Positions 7,078-13,475 of a stretch of 28,686 bases of DNA are shown here, in pieces. A program made the translations under genes and the position numbers. Below the pieces are notes generated by a model that did not search any database, was not told where the DNA came from, and worked only from the letters and a program-made list of their open reading frames with translations. Positions within the stretch are counted from its first letter, which is position 1. The number at the start of each line of letters is the position of its first letter. Origin of the DNA: Chloroflexota bacterium (lineage in GTDB: Bacteria; Chloroflexota; UBA11872); contig JAPOXI010000060.1 in NCBI GenBank assembly GCA_026707185.1, positions 1-28,686 of the forward strand, given 5' to 3'.

Positions 7078-7380
7078 ATGGCCACGGTTGCGACCAAGGT
7101 CAAGCCGCTGGGCGACCGCGTGCTGATTCAGCCTGAAGACCGCGAGACGACCACCGCCAGCGGGCTGGTTCTGCCCGACACCGCCAAGGAAAAGCCGCAG
7201 GAAGGCACCGTGCTGGCTGTTGGGTCCGGTCGTGTGAACGACGAGGGCACGACGATCCCGCTCGAAATCAAGGAAGGCGACAAGGTTCTCTACGCCAAGT
7301 ACGCGGGAACCGAGTTGCGCCTGGACGATGAGGATTACCTGATCGTCAGCGAGCGCGACGTCCTCGCCATCATTAGCTAG
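7078..7380 (+). CDS. groES: Co-chaperonin GroES
   Basis: The 10-kDa lid of the GroEL folding chamber, a heptamer in the cytoplasm. The 100-residue product shows the Cpn10 signature [13 protein letters not shown] at 8-20, the mobile loop ([20 protein letters not shown], 25-44), an AVGSGR turn at 47-52, [14 protein letters not shown] at 68-81, and the terminal [14 protein letters not shown]. All are standard, including the hydrophobic tripeptide in the mobile loop that binds GroEL. The ATG at 7078 follows a strong GGAGGAG site at a spacing of 5; an in-frame TTG further upstream is not needed. GroEL starts 9 bases downstream. GroES is much more conventional than its GroEL partner. Confidence 0.95.
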   Translation: MATVATKVKPLGDRVLIQPEDRETTTASGLVLPDTAKEKPQEGTVLAVGSGRVNDEGTTIPLEIKEGDKVLYAKYAGTELRLDDEDYLIVSERDVLAIIS

Positions 7381-7389
7381 CGAGTCGCC

Positions 7390-9075
7390 TTGCCCAAGAT
7401 TCCGGGCACAATTGGGGACCAGCTTCCTCCGCCCGAGAAGAAGGAAGTTCGCTTCGGTCACGAGGCCCGTGAGACGCTGCGCGCCGGCATCGACATCGTT
7501 GCCAACACCGTAGGGTCCACGCTCGGGCCTCGTGGGCGAAACGTGGCATTCGCGCGAACGCTGCGCCCCCCGCAGATCACGAACGACGGTGTCACCGTCG
7601 CGAATGAGATCGAGCGGGTGAACGACGTTCTTCTTGATCTGGGCATCCAGATCATGAAGGAGGCGGCCGCCAAGACGAATTCCATGACGGAGGACGGCAC
7701 GACCACCGCCACCGTCCTGGCGCAGGCCATCGTGCACCGGGGTCTGTACAACATCGCCGCGGGCGCGAATGCCATGCTCCTGCGTGAGGGCTTATGGCGG
7801 GCCCAGGAAGCCGCCATCGAGCGTCTGCGCGACCTGGCCAGGCCCGTGGAAAACGCCGACGAGATTCGGCACGTCGCCACCATTTCGGGCGACGACGTCG
7901 AACTCGGGAGAATCGTCGGTGAGATCATGAGCCGCGTCGGACGCGACGGTCTGGTCACGGTGGACTACCACCGCTGGGGCGTGCGCCTGGAAGCCCGCTA
8001 CGTCGAGGGACTGCAGGTGGACAAGGGCTGGATTTCGCCCTATTTCGTGACCGACACCCACAAGATGCAGGGCTCGCTGGAGAATGCCCGGGTTTTGCTG
8101 ACCGATCAGGATCTGACGTCGGCCGATCAACTCACAAGCATTCTCGATAAGGTCGCGTCCAGCGACAATCGCAACTTGCTCCTGGTGTCGAACATTCTCA
8201 GGCATGACGCGCTGACGTTCGTGCTCCAGAACAAGCTGCGCGGCAACCTGAACGTGGTGGCGATCCAATCACCCTCGTTCGGCGATGAGATGCGCGACCT
8301 TCTCGAAGACTTGGCCGTGCTTACCGGCGCCACCGTCGTGTCCAGCAGCCTGGGCATCCGCTGGCAGGATGTCCCGCTGGAGTGGTTGGGCTTTTGCCGT
8401 CGCATCGTGGCCAACCGCGAAGCGACCATCATTCTCGAAGGCGCCGGCCATGAGGCCGATATCCAGGATCGCCAGAATCAGTTGCGGGCCCAGCTTGAGG
8501 AAGAGACGAATCCGAACTTCGTGAAGAAACTGGAACGCCGCATCGCCCGGTTGGGCGGCGCAGTGGGCATCGTGGCGGTCGGTGGTGTGACGGAGCAGGA
8601 AATCAACCACCTCAAGGACAAAGCCGACGATGCCGTGGGCGCCGTTAAAGTGGCCCTGCGGGAGGGAATCGTTCCGGGCGGGGGCACGTCTTTGATCCGT
8701 GCTCAGGCCGCTGCCGCAGAGGTCGCCGACGAGCTCACCGGTGATGCCGCCGTGGGAGCTCGCATTTTGGTCGACGCGCTGGAAGCGCCGATGCGGCGCA
8801 TTGCCCGCAATTCGGGCGCCAACCCGTCCGTCATTGTCAACCGAGTGCGCAAGCTGCCGGACTGGCACGGCTGGGACGCTGTCCACGGCGACTACACGGA
8901 CCTCTACGAACGCGGCATCATCGATCCGGCCGCGATCGAAATCGCGGCCATCCGGGCCGCTGTGAGCGTCGGCATCATGACGCTGACCACCGAAGCCATC
9001 GTGTGCGAGAACCGACCGATTCCGGTGGCCACGAAGCCCGAAGACGACTTTATGAGCGAGGGCGGCATCTATTAG
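7390..9075 (+). CDS. groEL: Divergent GroEL-type (group I) chaperonin
   Basis: A 561-residue Cpn60 family ATPase that assists folding with GroES. ATP-site residues are kept: LGPRGRNV (canonical LGPKGRNV), the Asp of TNDGVTV, DGTTTATVLA, and the Asp of KADDAVGA. The hinge glycine (YVEGLQVDKGWISPYFV) and the GIVPGGG motif are also kept. Departures from typical GroEL: an N-terminal extension of about 17 residues (MPKIPGTIGDQLPPPEK) before the usual KxVxFGxDAR; AGDGTTT changed to TEDGTTT; apical helices H and I recast (SNILRHDALTFVLQN where E. coli has EDVEGEALATLVVN); and an end in FMSEGGIY with no Gly-Gly-Met tail. The start is TTG at 7390 with no good ribosome site, suggesting coupling to groES. 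It may be a specialised paralogue or a lineage-specific housekeeping form. Family is certain. Confidence 0.93.
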   Translation: MPKIPGTIGDQLPPPEKKEVRFGHEARETLRAGIDIVANTVGSTLGPRGRNVAFARTLRPPQITNDGVTVANEIERVNDVLLDLGIQIMKEAAAKTNSMTEDGTTTATVLAQAIVHRGLYNIAAGANAMLLREGLWRAQEAAIERLRDLARPVENADEIRHVATISGDDVELGRIVGEIMSRVGRDGLVTVDYHRWGVRLEARYVEGLQVDKGWISPYFVTDTHKMQGSLENARVLLTDQDLTSADQLTSILDKVASSDNRNLLLVSNILRHDALTFVLQNKLRGNLNVVAIQSPSFGDEMRDLLEDLAVLTGATVVSSSLGIRWQDVPLEWLGFCRRIVANREATIILEGAGHEADIQDRQNQLRAQLEEETNPNFVKKLERRIARLGGAVGIVAVGGVTEQEINHLKDKADDAVGAVKVALREGIVPGGGTSLIRAQAAAAEVADELTGDAAVGARILVDALEAPMRRIARNSGANPSVIVNRVRKLPDWHGWDAVHGDYTDLYERGIIDPAAIEIAAIRAAVSVGIMTLTTEAIVCENRPIPVATKPEDDFMSEGGIY

Positions 9076-9100
9076 CCGACCTTCAGGATCCGCCGGCGCC

Positions 9101-10297
9101 GTGACTACTACCTTCGACATCGAATGCTGCCTGAGCGATGAGGCTCGTCAGCGCGCCGAGCCGGGCACGATGGTCTCGGCGTCCGGCGCGCCCGAGGACA
9201 TTGTGGCGGACCTGCTGGTTGGTCAGCCCGCCAATGAGGCACTGCCCCTTGAGCAGATGGTCGAGGCTGCGCGCAACGCCCTGCCCGAGAACTACCCGGC
9301 CCTGCTGTACGGCCGGCGCAAGGGAAGCCTGGAACTGGTGGACGTGGTTCGCGAAAAACTGCGGGTTTTCGAGGGACTCGAGGTGGATCGCGACCAGATC
9401 ATCATCACCAACGGGTCCGGCCAGGCCATTGACATGGTGCTGCGTACGTTTGTTAATCGAGACCAGTTCATTGCGCTTGACCACGCATCGTTCGGCGCCC
9501 TATTTGTGCGGCGTGTCAGCGACCACGGCGCACATGTGGACTGGGACGCCGACGGCCCCCGAATCGATGCTCTGGATGAGCTTTTCGCCACCCGTGAGCC
9601 CGCCATCTTTTACACGATTCCCACGTTTCAAAACCCCATGGGCACGACCATCACACGGGAGCGTCGCCTGGAGGTGCTTGAGGTTTGTCACCGGCACGGC
9701 GTGCCCGTATTTGAAGACGACGCCTATTACGAATTGCACTACGACGGCGAGCGGCCGCCTTCCATGTATGAGCTGGATGGCGGCACGGGGCTGGTGACGC
9801 GCGCCGGTACGTTCTCCAAGATCCTCGGCGCAGGTATCCGGCTTGGCTGGATTCTCACCTCGCCTGCTTTGGCCGATCGCATCCTGCCGCTCAAGACCGA
9901 TGGCGGCACCAGTCCCTTTGCGTCCGCCCTGGCGTCGGAATTCATGCGCGAACACATGGAAGAGCAGATCGCGCGCTTGCAGGACGTCTATCGCGAGCGC
10001 CGCGACATCATGCTCGCCGCGCTGGAGCAGCATGTTGGCGATCTCGCGACCTGGGTGCGGCCGAACGGCGGCTTCTTCTTCTGGCTGACGCTGCGCCGGC
10101 CCGAGTTGCTGGATGACGTGATTCAGCGCTGTGAGCGCGCCGGGGTGCTGGTGCGCAGCGGCTCGGTCTTTCGCGTGGACAGCGACGGCCTTGGCGCCAT
10201 TCGCCTGGCGTTCAGCCACGCCCCGCACGACCAGCTGCGCACCGGCGTGGAAGTCCTGGGCCGGGAGATTCGGGCTTCCATCGCGGCCAACCCATGA
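9101..10297 (+). CDS. PLP-dependent aminotransferase, class I/II (2-aminoadipate/MocR-like fold type I)
   Basis: A 398-residue fold type I aminotransferase that exchanges an amino group between an amino acid and a 2-oxo acid. Motifs: NGSGQAIDMV at 104-113 (cofactor phosphate), TIPTFQNPMG with Asn178, EDDAYYELHY with Asp207 and Tyr210, and the Schiff-base lysine Lys240 in GTFSKILGAGIRLGW, followed by Arg247. The pattern resembles LysN/2-aminoadipate transaminases and the C-terminal domain of MocR regulators, but no winged-helix DNA-binding domain is present. The start is GTG at 9101, 25 bases after groEL, with AGGA about 10 bases before it. The stop overlaps the next gene's ATG (ATGA), so it is coupled to two Ldh2-family reductases. 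Substrate is unknown; a branched, aromatic or aminoadipate-type substrate is plausible. Confidence 0.87.
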   Translation: MTTTFDIECCLSDEARQRAEPGTMVSASGAPEDIVADLLVGQPANEALPLEQMVEAARNALPENYPALLYGRRKGSLELVDVVREKLRVFEGLEVDRDQIIITNGSGQAIDMVLRTFVNRDQFIALDHASFGALFVRRVSDHGAHVDWDADGPRIDALDELFATREPAIFYTIPTFQNPMGTTITRERRLEVLEVCHRHGVPVFEDDAYYELHYDGERPPSMYELDGGTGLVTRAGTFSKILGAGIRLGWILTSPALADRILPLKTDGGTSPFASALASEFMREHMEEQIARLQDVYRERRDIMLAALEQHVGDLATWVRPNGGFFFWLTLRRPELLDDVIQRCERAGVLVRSGSVFRVDSDGLGAIRLAFSHAPHDQLRTGVEVLGREIRASIAANP

Positions 10298-11358
10298 GCG
10301 CCGACTTCGCGCAGGCCGCCGTGGGCCAGCGCGTGCCGGTTGAGCGCATGCGCGCGTTTACGACGAGCGTGATGCGGGCGGCCGGCGTGTCGGCGGACCG
10401 GGCCGGCCTCATCGCCGATGTGCTGGTGGAAGCCGATGCGCGCGGCGTGTTCTCTCACGGCGTGACCCGGGTGACGCCCTACACAGCTGAAATCCGTTCT
10501 GGACTCGTGAAGCCCGACGCGGAAATCCTCACCCTGCAGGAGCGGCCGGCAACAGCCGCGCTCGACGCCGGCGGCGCGCCCGGAGCCGTGTCGGCGCAGG
10601 CCGGGATGCAGCGAGCCATTGACCTTGCGAACGAGGGCGCGGCCGGCATGGTCTGCGTTCACAATGGTCGTCACTTTGGGCCGGCGGCGCACTGGGCGCT
10701 GCAGGCCGTCGACGCCGGGTGCATCGCTTTCGTCACCAGTAGCGGCGGCGGGGCCTCCGGCGTGTTGGCGTTCGGCAGCCGGACGCCGGCGCTTACGAAT
10801 GGCCCCATCGCCTGGGCACTCCCGGCCGGCAGGAATTATCCCGTCGTGGCGGACATGGCCGTCGGCTTCTCAGCACTCGGCAAAGTGCGAGTGGCCGCCG
10901 CCACCGGCCAGTCGATTCCCGCGGATGTTGGTGTGGACGCCGACGGCAACCCCACGACCGACCCGAACCAACTCGTCTGGCTCAACCCATTCGCCGGACC
11001 GAAGGGCTTCGGCCTCGGCATCGTCATGGAAACACTTTCCGGCATTCTGGCCGGGGCCACTGCCGCGGTGAATCGAACGCCCGACCACCTTGGGACCGTC
11101 GGTCAGGTGTTCGTGGCCATTCGCGTAGAAGCCTTCCGCTCGCTGGCCGAGTTCCTTGCCGACATGGACGAGACGATTGACGCGATTCACGCGTTGCAGC
11201 CAGCCGAGGGATTCGACCGAGTGTTGGTCCCCGGCGAACCCGAGTGGCTCAAGCGGGCCGACGCCATTGAGCGCGGCATCGGCTATCCGAGCGGGCTGCT
11301 GGACGCAGTGGCAGAAACGGGCCGCACCTACGGCGTGGATCCGGAGTGGGACGCATGA
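10294..11358 (+). CDS. Ldh2/malate dehydrogenase family oxidoreductase, copy 1
   Basis: A 354-residue NAD(P)-dependent 2-oxo acid (or cyclic imine) reductase of the family that includes YlbC/YiaK, ureidoglycolate dehydrogenase and delta1-piperideine-2-carboxylate reductase. Visible: EADARGVFSHGVTR at about 45-58 with the family's Arg and His, NGRHFGPAAHWAL (usual GHFG has Arg for Gly), ALTNGPIAWALPAG, the DMAVGFSALGKV segment, GNPTTDP, and GPKGFGLG with the conserved Lys. Length is typical. It begins inside the aminotransferase stop (ATGA) and ends inside the start of its paralogue (ATGA), so the three genes are translated together. The family is sure. Whether it acts on malate, lactate, an oxoacid from the aminotransferase, or an imine is not determinable. 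Confidence 0.87.
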   Translation: MSADFAQAAVGQRVPVERMRAFTTSVMRAAGVSADRAGLIADVLVEADARGVFSHGVTRVTPYTAEIRSGLVKPDAEILTLQERPATAALDAGGAPGAVSAQAGMQRAIDLANEGAAGMVCVHNGRHFGPAAHWALQAVDAGCIAFVTSSGGGASGVLAFGSRTPALTNGPIAWALPAGRNYPVVADMAVGFSALGKVRVAAATGQSIPADVGVDADGNPTTDPNQLVWLNPFAGPKGFGLGIVMETLSGILAGATAAVNRTPDHLGTVGQVFVAIRVEAFRSLAEFLADMDETIDAIHALQPAEGFDRVLVPGEPEWLKRADAIERGIGYPSGLLDAVAETGRTYGVDPEWDA

Positions 11359-12425
11359 GCGACCGGCTGCGCTACGACATCGGCGATGTGCACGTTCCGG
11401 CCGACGAGATGCGCGCATTCGGCACAAGCGCCCTAACCGCGACCGGTGTACCCGGCGATGACGCAATCCTGGTGGTGGAGACGCTGGTGCATGCCGATCT
11501 GCGCGGCGTGTTCTCCCACGGGACACGGCTGCTGGCCGCCTACACGGAAGCCCTTCAAGCAGGCGCGATCAACCCAACACCCAACATTCGCGTCAGCCAC
11601 TCGACTGGAGCCGCCGTTGTGAACGGCGACCGCTCGCTCGGACAGCTCGGAGGCTGGGCTGGCATGCAGGCCGCGATCGACCTCGCGCACAACCGGGGCG
11701 TTGGCGTTGCGGCGGTGTCGGACACGGGCCACTTCGGCGCGGCGGCCTACTGGGCGCTGATGGCGGCCGATGCCGGTCTGATCGGGCATGCCGCCAGCAA
11801 CATGGCCGGGCCCTGCATGCTCGCCACCGGTAGCCGACAGCCCGCTACCGGCAACACGCCGCTGGCCTGGGCCTTTCCGACCCACGGGGCCCATCCGGTC
11901 GTGCTGGACATGGCGTCCGGCGCCTATGCCCTCAACAAACTACACATGGTGGGAGCGACCACCGGATCCCTGCCCGAGGGTGTCGCCACGGACAGCGAAG
12001 GCAATCCAACGACCGACGCGTCAAAACTCGCTTATGTGCTCCCGGCCGGGGGACCCAAGGGCTACGGCATCGGGCTGGTGCACGATCTCATGGCCGGGGT
12101 GCTCTCCGGCGACGGCGCCACGCTGATCAAGGGCGCACTCGACCCGGAGAATCGACTGCCACGCGGCAGCCTGTTTTTTCTGACCATCGATGTCGGCGCC
12201 TTCCTCCCGCTCGATGATTTCCGCACGGCCATGGATGAGCAAAGCCGCGCCGTTAATGCGCTGCCACCGGCGGCTGGTTTCTCCAAGGTGCAAATGCCCG
12301 GCCAGCCCGAGTGGGAATTGTTCGAGGACCGGGTCGCCAACGGCATCGCCTACCCGGCCAGCGTGGTCGAGCCGCTGACCGCGATGGCCGAGCGGCTGGG
12401 ATTGGACGCCCCGGCCGGCTTCTGA
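11355..12425 (+). CDS. Ldh2/malate dehydrogenase family oxidoreductase, copy 2
   Basis: A 356-residue paralogue of the preceding gene, aligning along its whole length: MRAF.TS, HADLRGVFSHGTR, GHFGAAAYWAL, GNTPLAWAFPTHG, LDMASGAYALNKLH, GNPTTDASK and GPKGYGIGLV. Copy 2 has the canonical GHFG and GNTPLAWA motifs where copy 1 differs. Copy 1 has LGKV where copy 2 has LNKLH. The residue differences suggest two substrates or two cofactors rather than simple redundancy. The ATG at 11355 is chosen because it overlaps the previous TGA; a GTG three codons earlier would lie within copy 1. It is the last gene of the groES-led unit. 182 bases of non-coding DNA containing the hsp20 promoter follow. Confidence 0.87.
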   Translation: MSDRLRYDIGDVHVPADEMRAFGTSALTATGVPGDDAILVVETLVHADLRGVFSHGTRLLAAYTEALQAGAINPTPNIRVSHSTGAAVVNGDRSLGQLGGWAGMQAAIDLAHNRGVGVAAVSDTGHFGAAAYWALMAADAGLIGHAASNMAGPCMLATGSRQPATGNTPLAWAFPTHGAHPVVLDMASGAYALNKLHMVGATTGSLPEGVATDSEGNPTTDASKLAYVLPAGGPKGYGIGLVHDLMAGVLSGDGATLIKGALDPENRLPRGSLFFLTIDVGAFLPLDDFRTAMDEQSRAVNALPPAAGFSKVQMPGQPEWELFEDRVANGIAYPASVVEPLTAMAERLGLDAPAGF

Positions 12426-12515
12426 CTCCAGCGTTTCGCCCCGCCCCGCGTCGTCGAATTGCACCTGGCCCTTTCGGGCACTTATGTGTGGCCCGCAGAC
12501 TTGCGTGCAGGGGGC

Positions 12516-12528
12516 GCAGATAGTCTGC
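12516..12528. repeat. Palindrome just upstream of the hsp20 promoter
   Basis: GCAGA-TAG-TCTGC, ending 9 bases before the hsp20 -35 box. A further GCAGAC at 12494-12499 pairs with GTCTGC at 12523-12528, giving a longer imperfect dyad. Position suits a regulator site for the heat-shock gene. It does not match CIRCE or the HAIR/HspR consensus that I know. Confidence 0.35.
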
Positions 12529-12537
12529 CTGTAAGAC

Positions 12538-12566
12538 TTGACAGGTATAGGCTCAACTCTTATGAT
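12538..12566 (+). promoter_or_regulatory. Near-consensus sigma-70 promoter of hsp20
   Basis: TTGACA (12538-12543), exactly 17 bases, then TATGAT (12561-12566): 11 of 12 consensus positions. It is 41 bases before the hsp20 ATG, in the gap after the Ldh2-family gene. It is by far the best promoter in the window. A vegetative-type promoter on a heat-shock gene usually implies control by a repressor. Confidence 0.78.
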
Positions 12567-12607
12567 CCAATCGTCAGCAGTTGACTGTAGTGCATGGAGG
12601 GTTTCAG

Positions 12608-13063
12608 ATGACCTTTGCTATCCGAAGTTGGCGGCCGCAGGCTCGCCGCCGAGCGATCGCGCCAAGATTCTTCGACGACGAGTGGTTTGCCCGGCCGTTC
12701 CGGCAGGCGTTCCACGACAGCCCGGGCTGGCTGCCGCCGGTGGACATCGAGGAGACCGATGACGCAGTTGTCGTGCGAGCGTCGGTGCCCGGATTCCGAC
12801 CGCAGGACCTTGAGATAACGACCGCCGAAGGTGACCTGATCATTCAGGGCGCGCACGACGACGGATCGCAGGCTGAGTCGGACGAAGGCAGCCGGTACCA
12901 CGTTCGCGAGCGTCGCGCGGGCCGCTTCTACCGCCGCGTTCCGCTGCCGGTGCGCACGACCGCCGCCGGCGCCGGGGCTCGGTACGAGAACGGCGTTCTG
13001 ACCGTGCGCGTTCCCAAGGCCGAGGAGGCCAGGGCCGCCTCTATCGCCATCGAGCCTGCGTAG
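12608..13063 (+). CDS. Hsp20/alpha-crystallin small heat-shock protein
   Basis: An ATP-independent holdase that keeps unfolding proteins soluble, working as a cytoplasmic oligomer. 151 residues. The Arg-rich N-terminus (SWRPQARRRAIAP) and FFDDEWFARPFRQAF precede the alpha-crystallin domain, from about residue 44 (PPVDIEETDDAVVVRASVPGF) to ENGVLTVRVPK near 130. The end carries the I-x-I anchor IAI in ASIAIEPA. The ATG at 12608 is preferred over an in-frame upstream TTG because GGAGGG lies 6 bases before it and the promoter's start would fall within the longer version. It is transcribed from the strong promoter at 12538-12566. A 13-base-stem hairpin follows the stop. Confidence 0.93.
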   Translation: MTFAIRSWRPQARRRAIAPRFFDDEWFARPFRQAFHDSPGWLPPVDIEETDDAVVVRASVPGFRPQDLEITTAEGDLIIQGAHDDGSQAESDEGSRYHVRERRAGRFYRRVPLPVRTTAAGAGARYENGVLTVRVPKAEEARAASIAIEPA

Positions 13064-13076
13064 GAGCCGCCGGCGC

Positions 13077-13108
13077 CGTGGGCGGGCCGCTTGTACGGCC
13101 CGCCCACG
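13077..13108. terminator. Perfect 13-bp hairpin after hsp20
   Basis: Arms CGTGGGCGGGCCG (13077-13089) and its exact complement (13096-13108) around a 6-base loop. It starts 14 bases after the hsp20 stop and ends 21 bases before the DksA/TraR-like ATG. There is no T-run, so it is not a classical intrinsic terminator. It may attenuate, stabilise the hsp20 message, or terminate without a U-tract as in some GC-rich bacteria. Confidence 0.5.
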
Positions 13109-13129
13109 ATTGCCCACGAAGGTACGTTC

Positions 13130-13366
13130 ATGAGTGAATCGCAGACCGACGGTTTGGCCGATAGCGCACGCGACGCATCCGATCGCGATTTGCGAGTCGC
13201 GATCCAGGAGGTGCTCAGGACATTGCCCAGCGGCCACAACCCGGACCAGTGCCAGGACTGCGGGGGCCTGATCGAACCGCTTCGCCTCGAGCTGCTGCCG
13301 GGCACCAGCCACTGCGCCGGCTGCGCCCGACGTCAGAAGCGAGTTTTGTCCCACAGCCTGAACTAA
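13130..13366 (+). CDS. Small DksA/TraR-type zinc-finger protein
   Basis: A 78-residue protein whose C-terminal half is a four-cysteine zinc finger with DksA/TraR spacing: CQDCGGLIEPLRL...CAGCAR (C-x2-C-x17-C-x2-C), including the characteristic CG, I and RL. Proteins of this family bind in the RNA polymerase secondary channel and alter transcription, often in stress or with ppGpp. The N-terminal half (MSESQTDGLADSARDAS...VAIQEVLRTL) is much shorter than DksA's coiled coil and closer to TraR size. A DksA-like Asp pair at a coiled-coil tip is not obvious, so activity on polymerase is uncertain. The ATG at 13130 is the natural start; no strong ribosome site is seen. It sits between two perfect hairpins just after hsp20, which suggests a stress role. 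Confidence 0.72.
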   Translation: MSESQTDGLADSARDASDRDLRVAIQEVLRTLPSGHNPDQCQDCGGLIEPLRLELLPGTSHCAGCARRQKRVLSHSLN

Positions 13367-13388
13367 CTCGGGACGCTCCCTCCCCTTC

Positions 13389-13424
13389 CGAACGCCTTGC
13401 CGGCTCCCCCCGGCAAGGCGTTCG
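13389..13424. terminator. Perfect 15-bp hairpin after the zinc-finger gene
   Basis: Arms at 13389-13403 (CGAACGCCTTGCCGG) and 13410-13424 are exact complements with a 6-base loop. It begins 22 bases after the TAA of the DksA/TraR-like gene and about 50 bases before the next gene. As with the hairpin at 13077-13108, no T-run follows. It is placed like a terminator closing the hsp20 unit. Confidence 0.6.
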
Positions 13425-13475
13425 ACGCATCAGGGGCGGTACCCTGTCGCTTCCCGCAATTCACCGACCGGACCC

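Noticed and set aside
8269..9120. 283-codon open frame on the minus strand
   Set aside because: Shadow of groEL; no motifs and no promoter or ribosome site that would favour it.
12468..12479. Terminator GCCC-TTTC-GGGC after the second Ldh2-family gene
   Set aside because: Only a 4-bp stem and no T-run; too weak to call.
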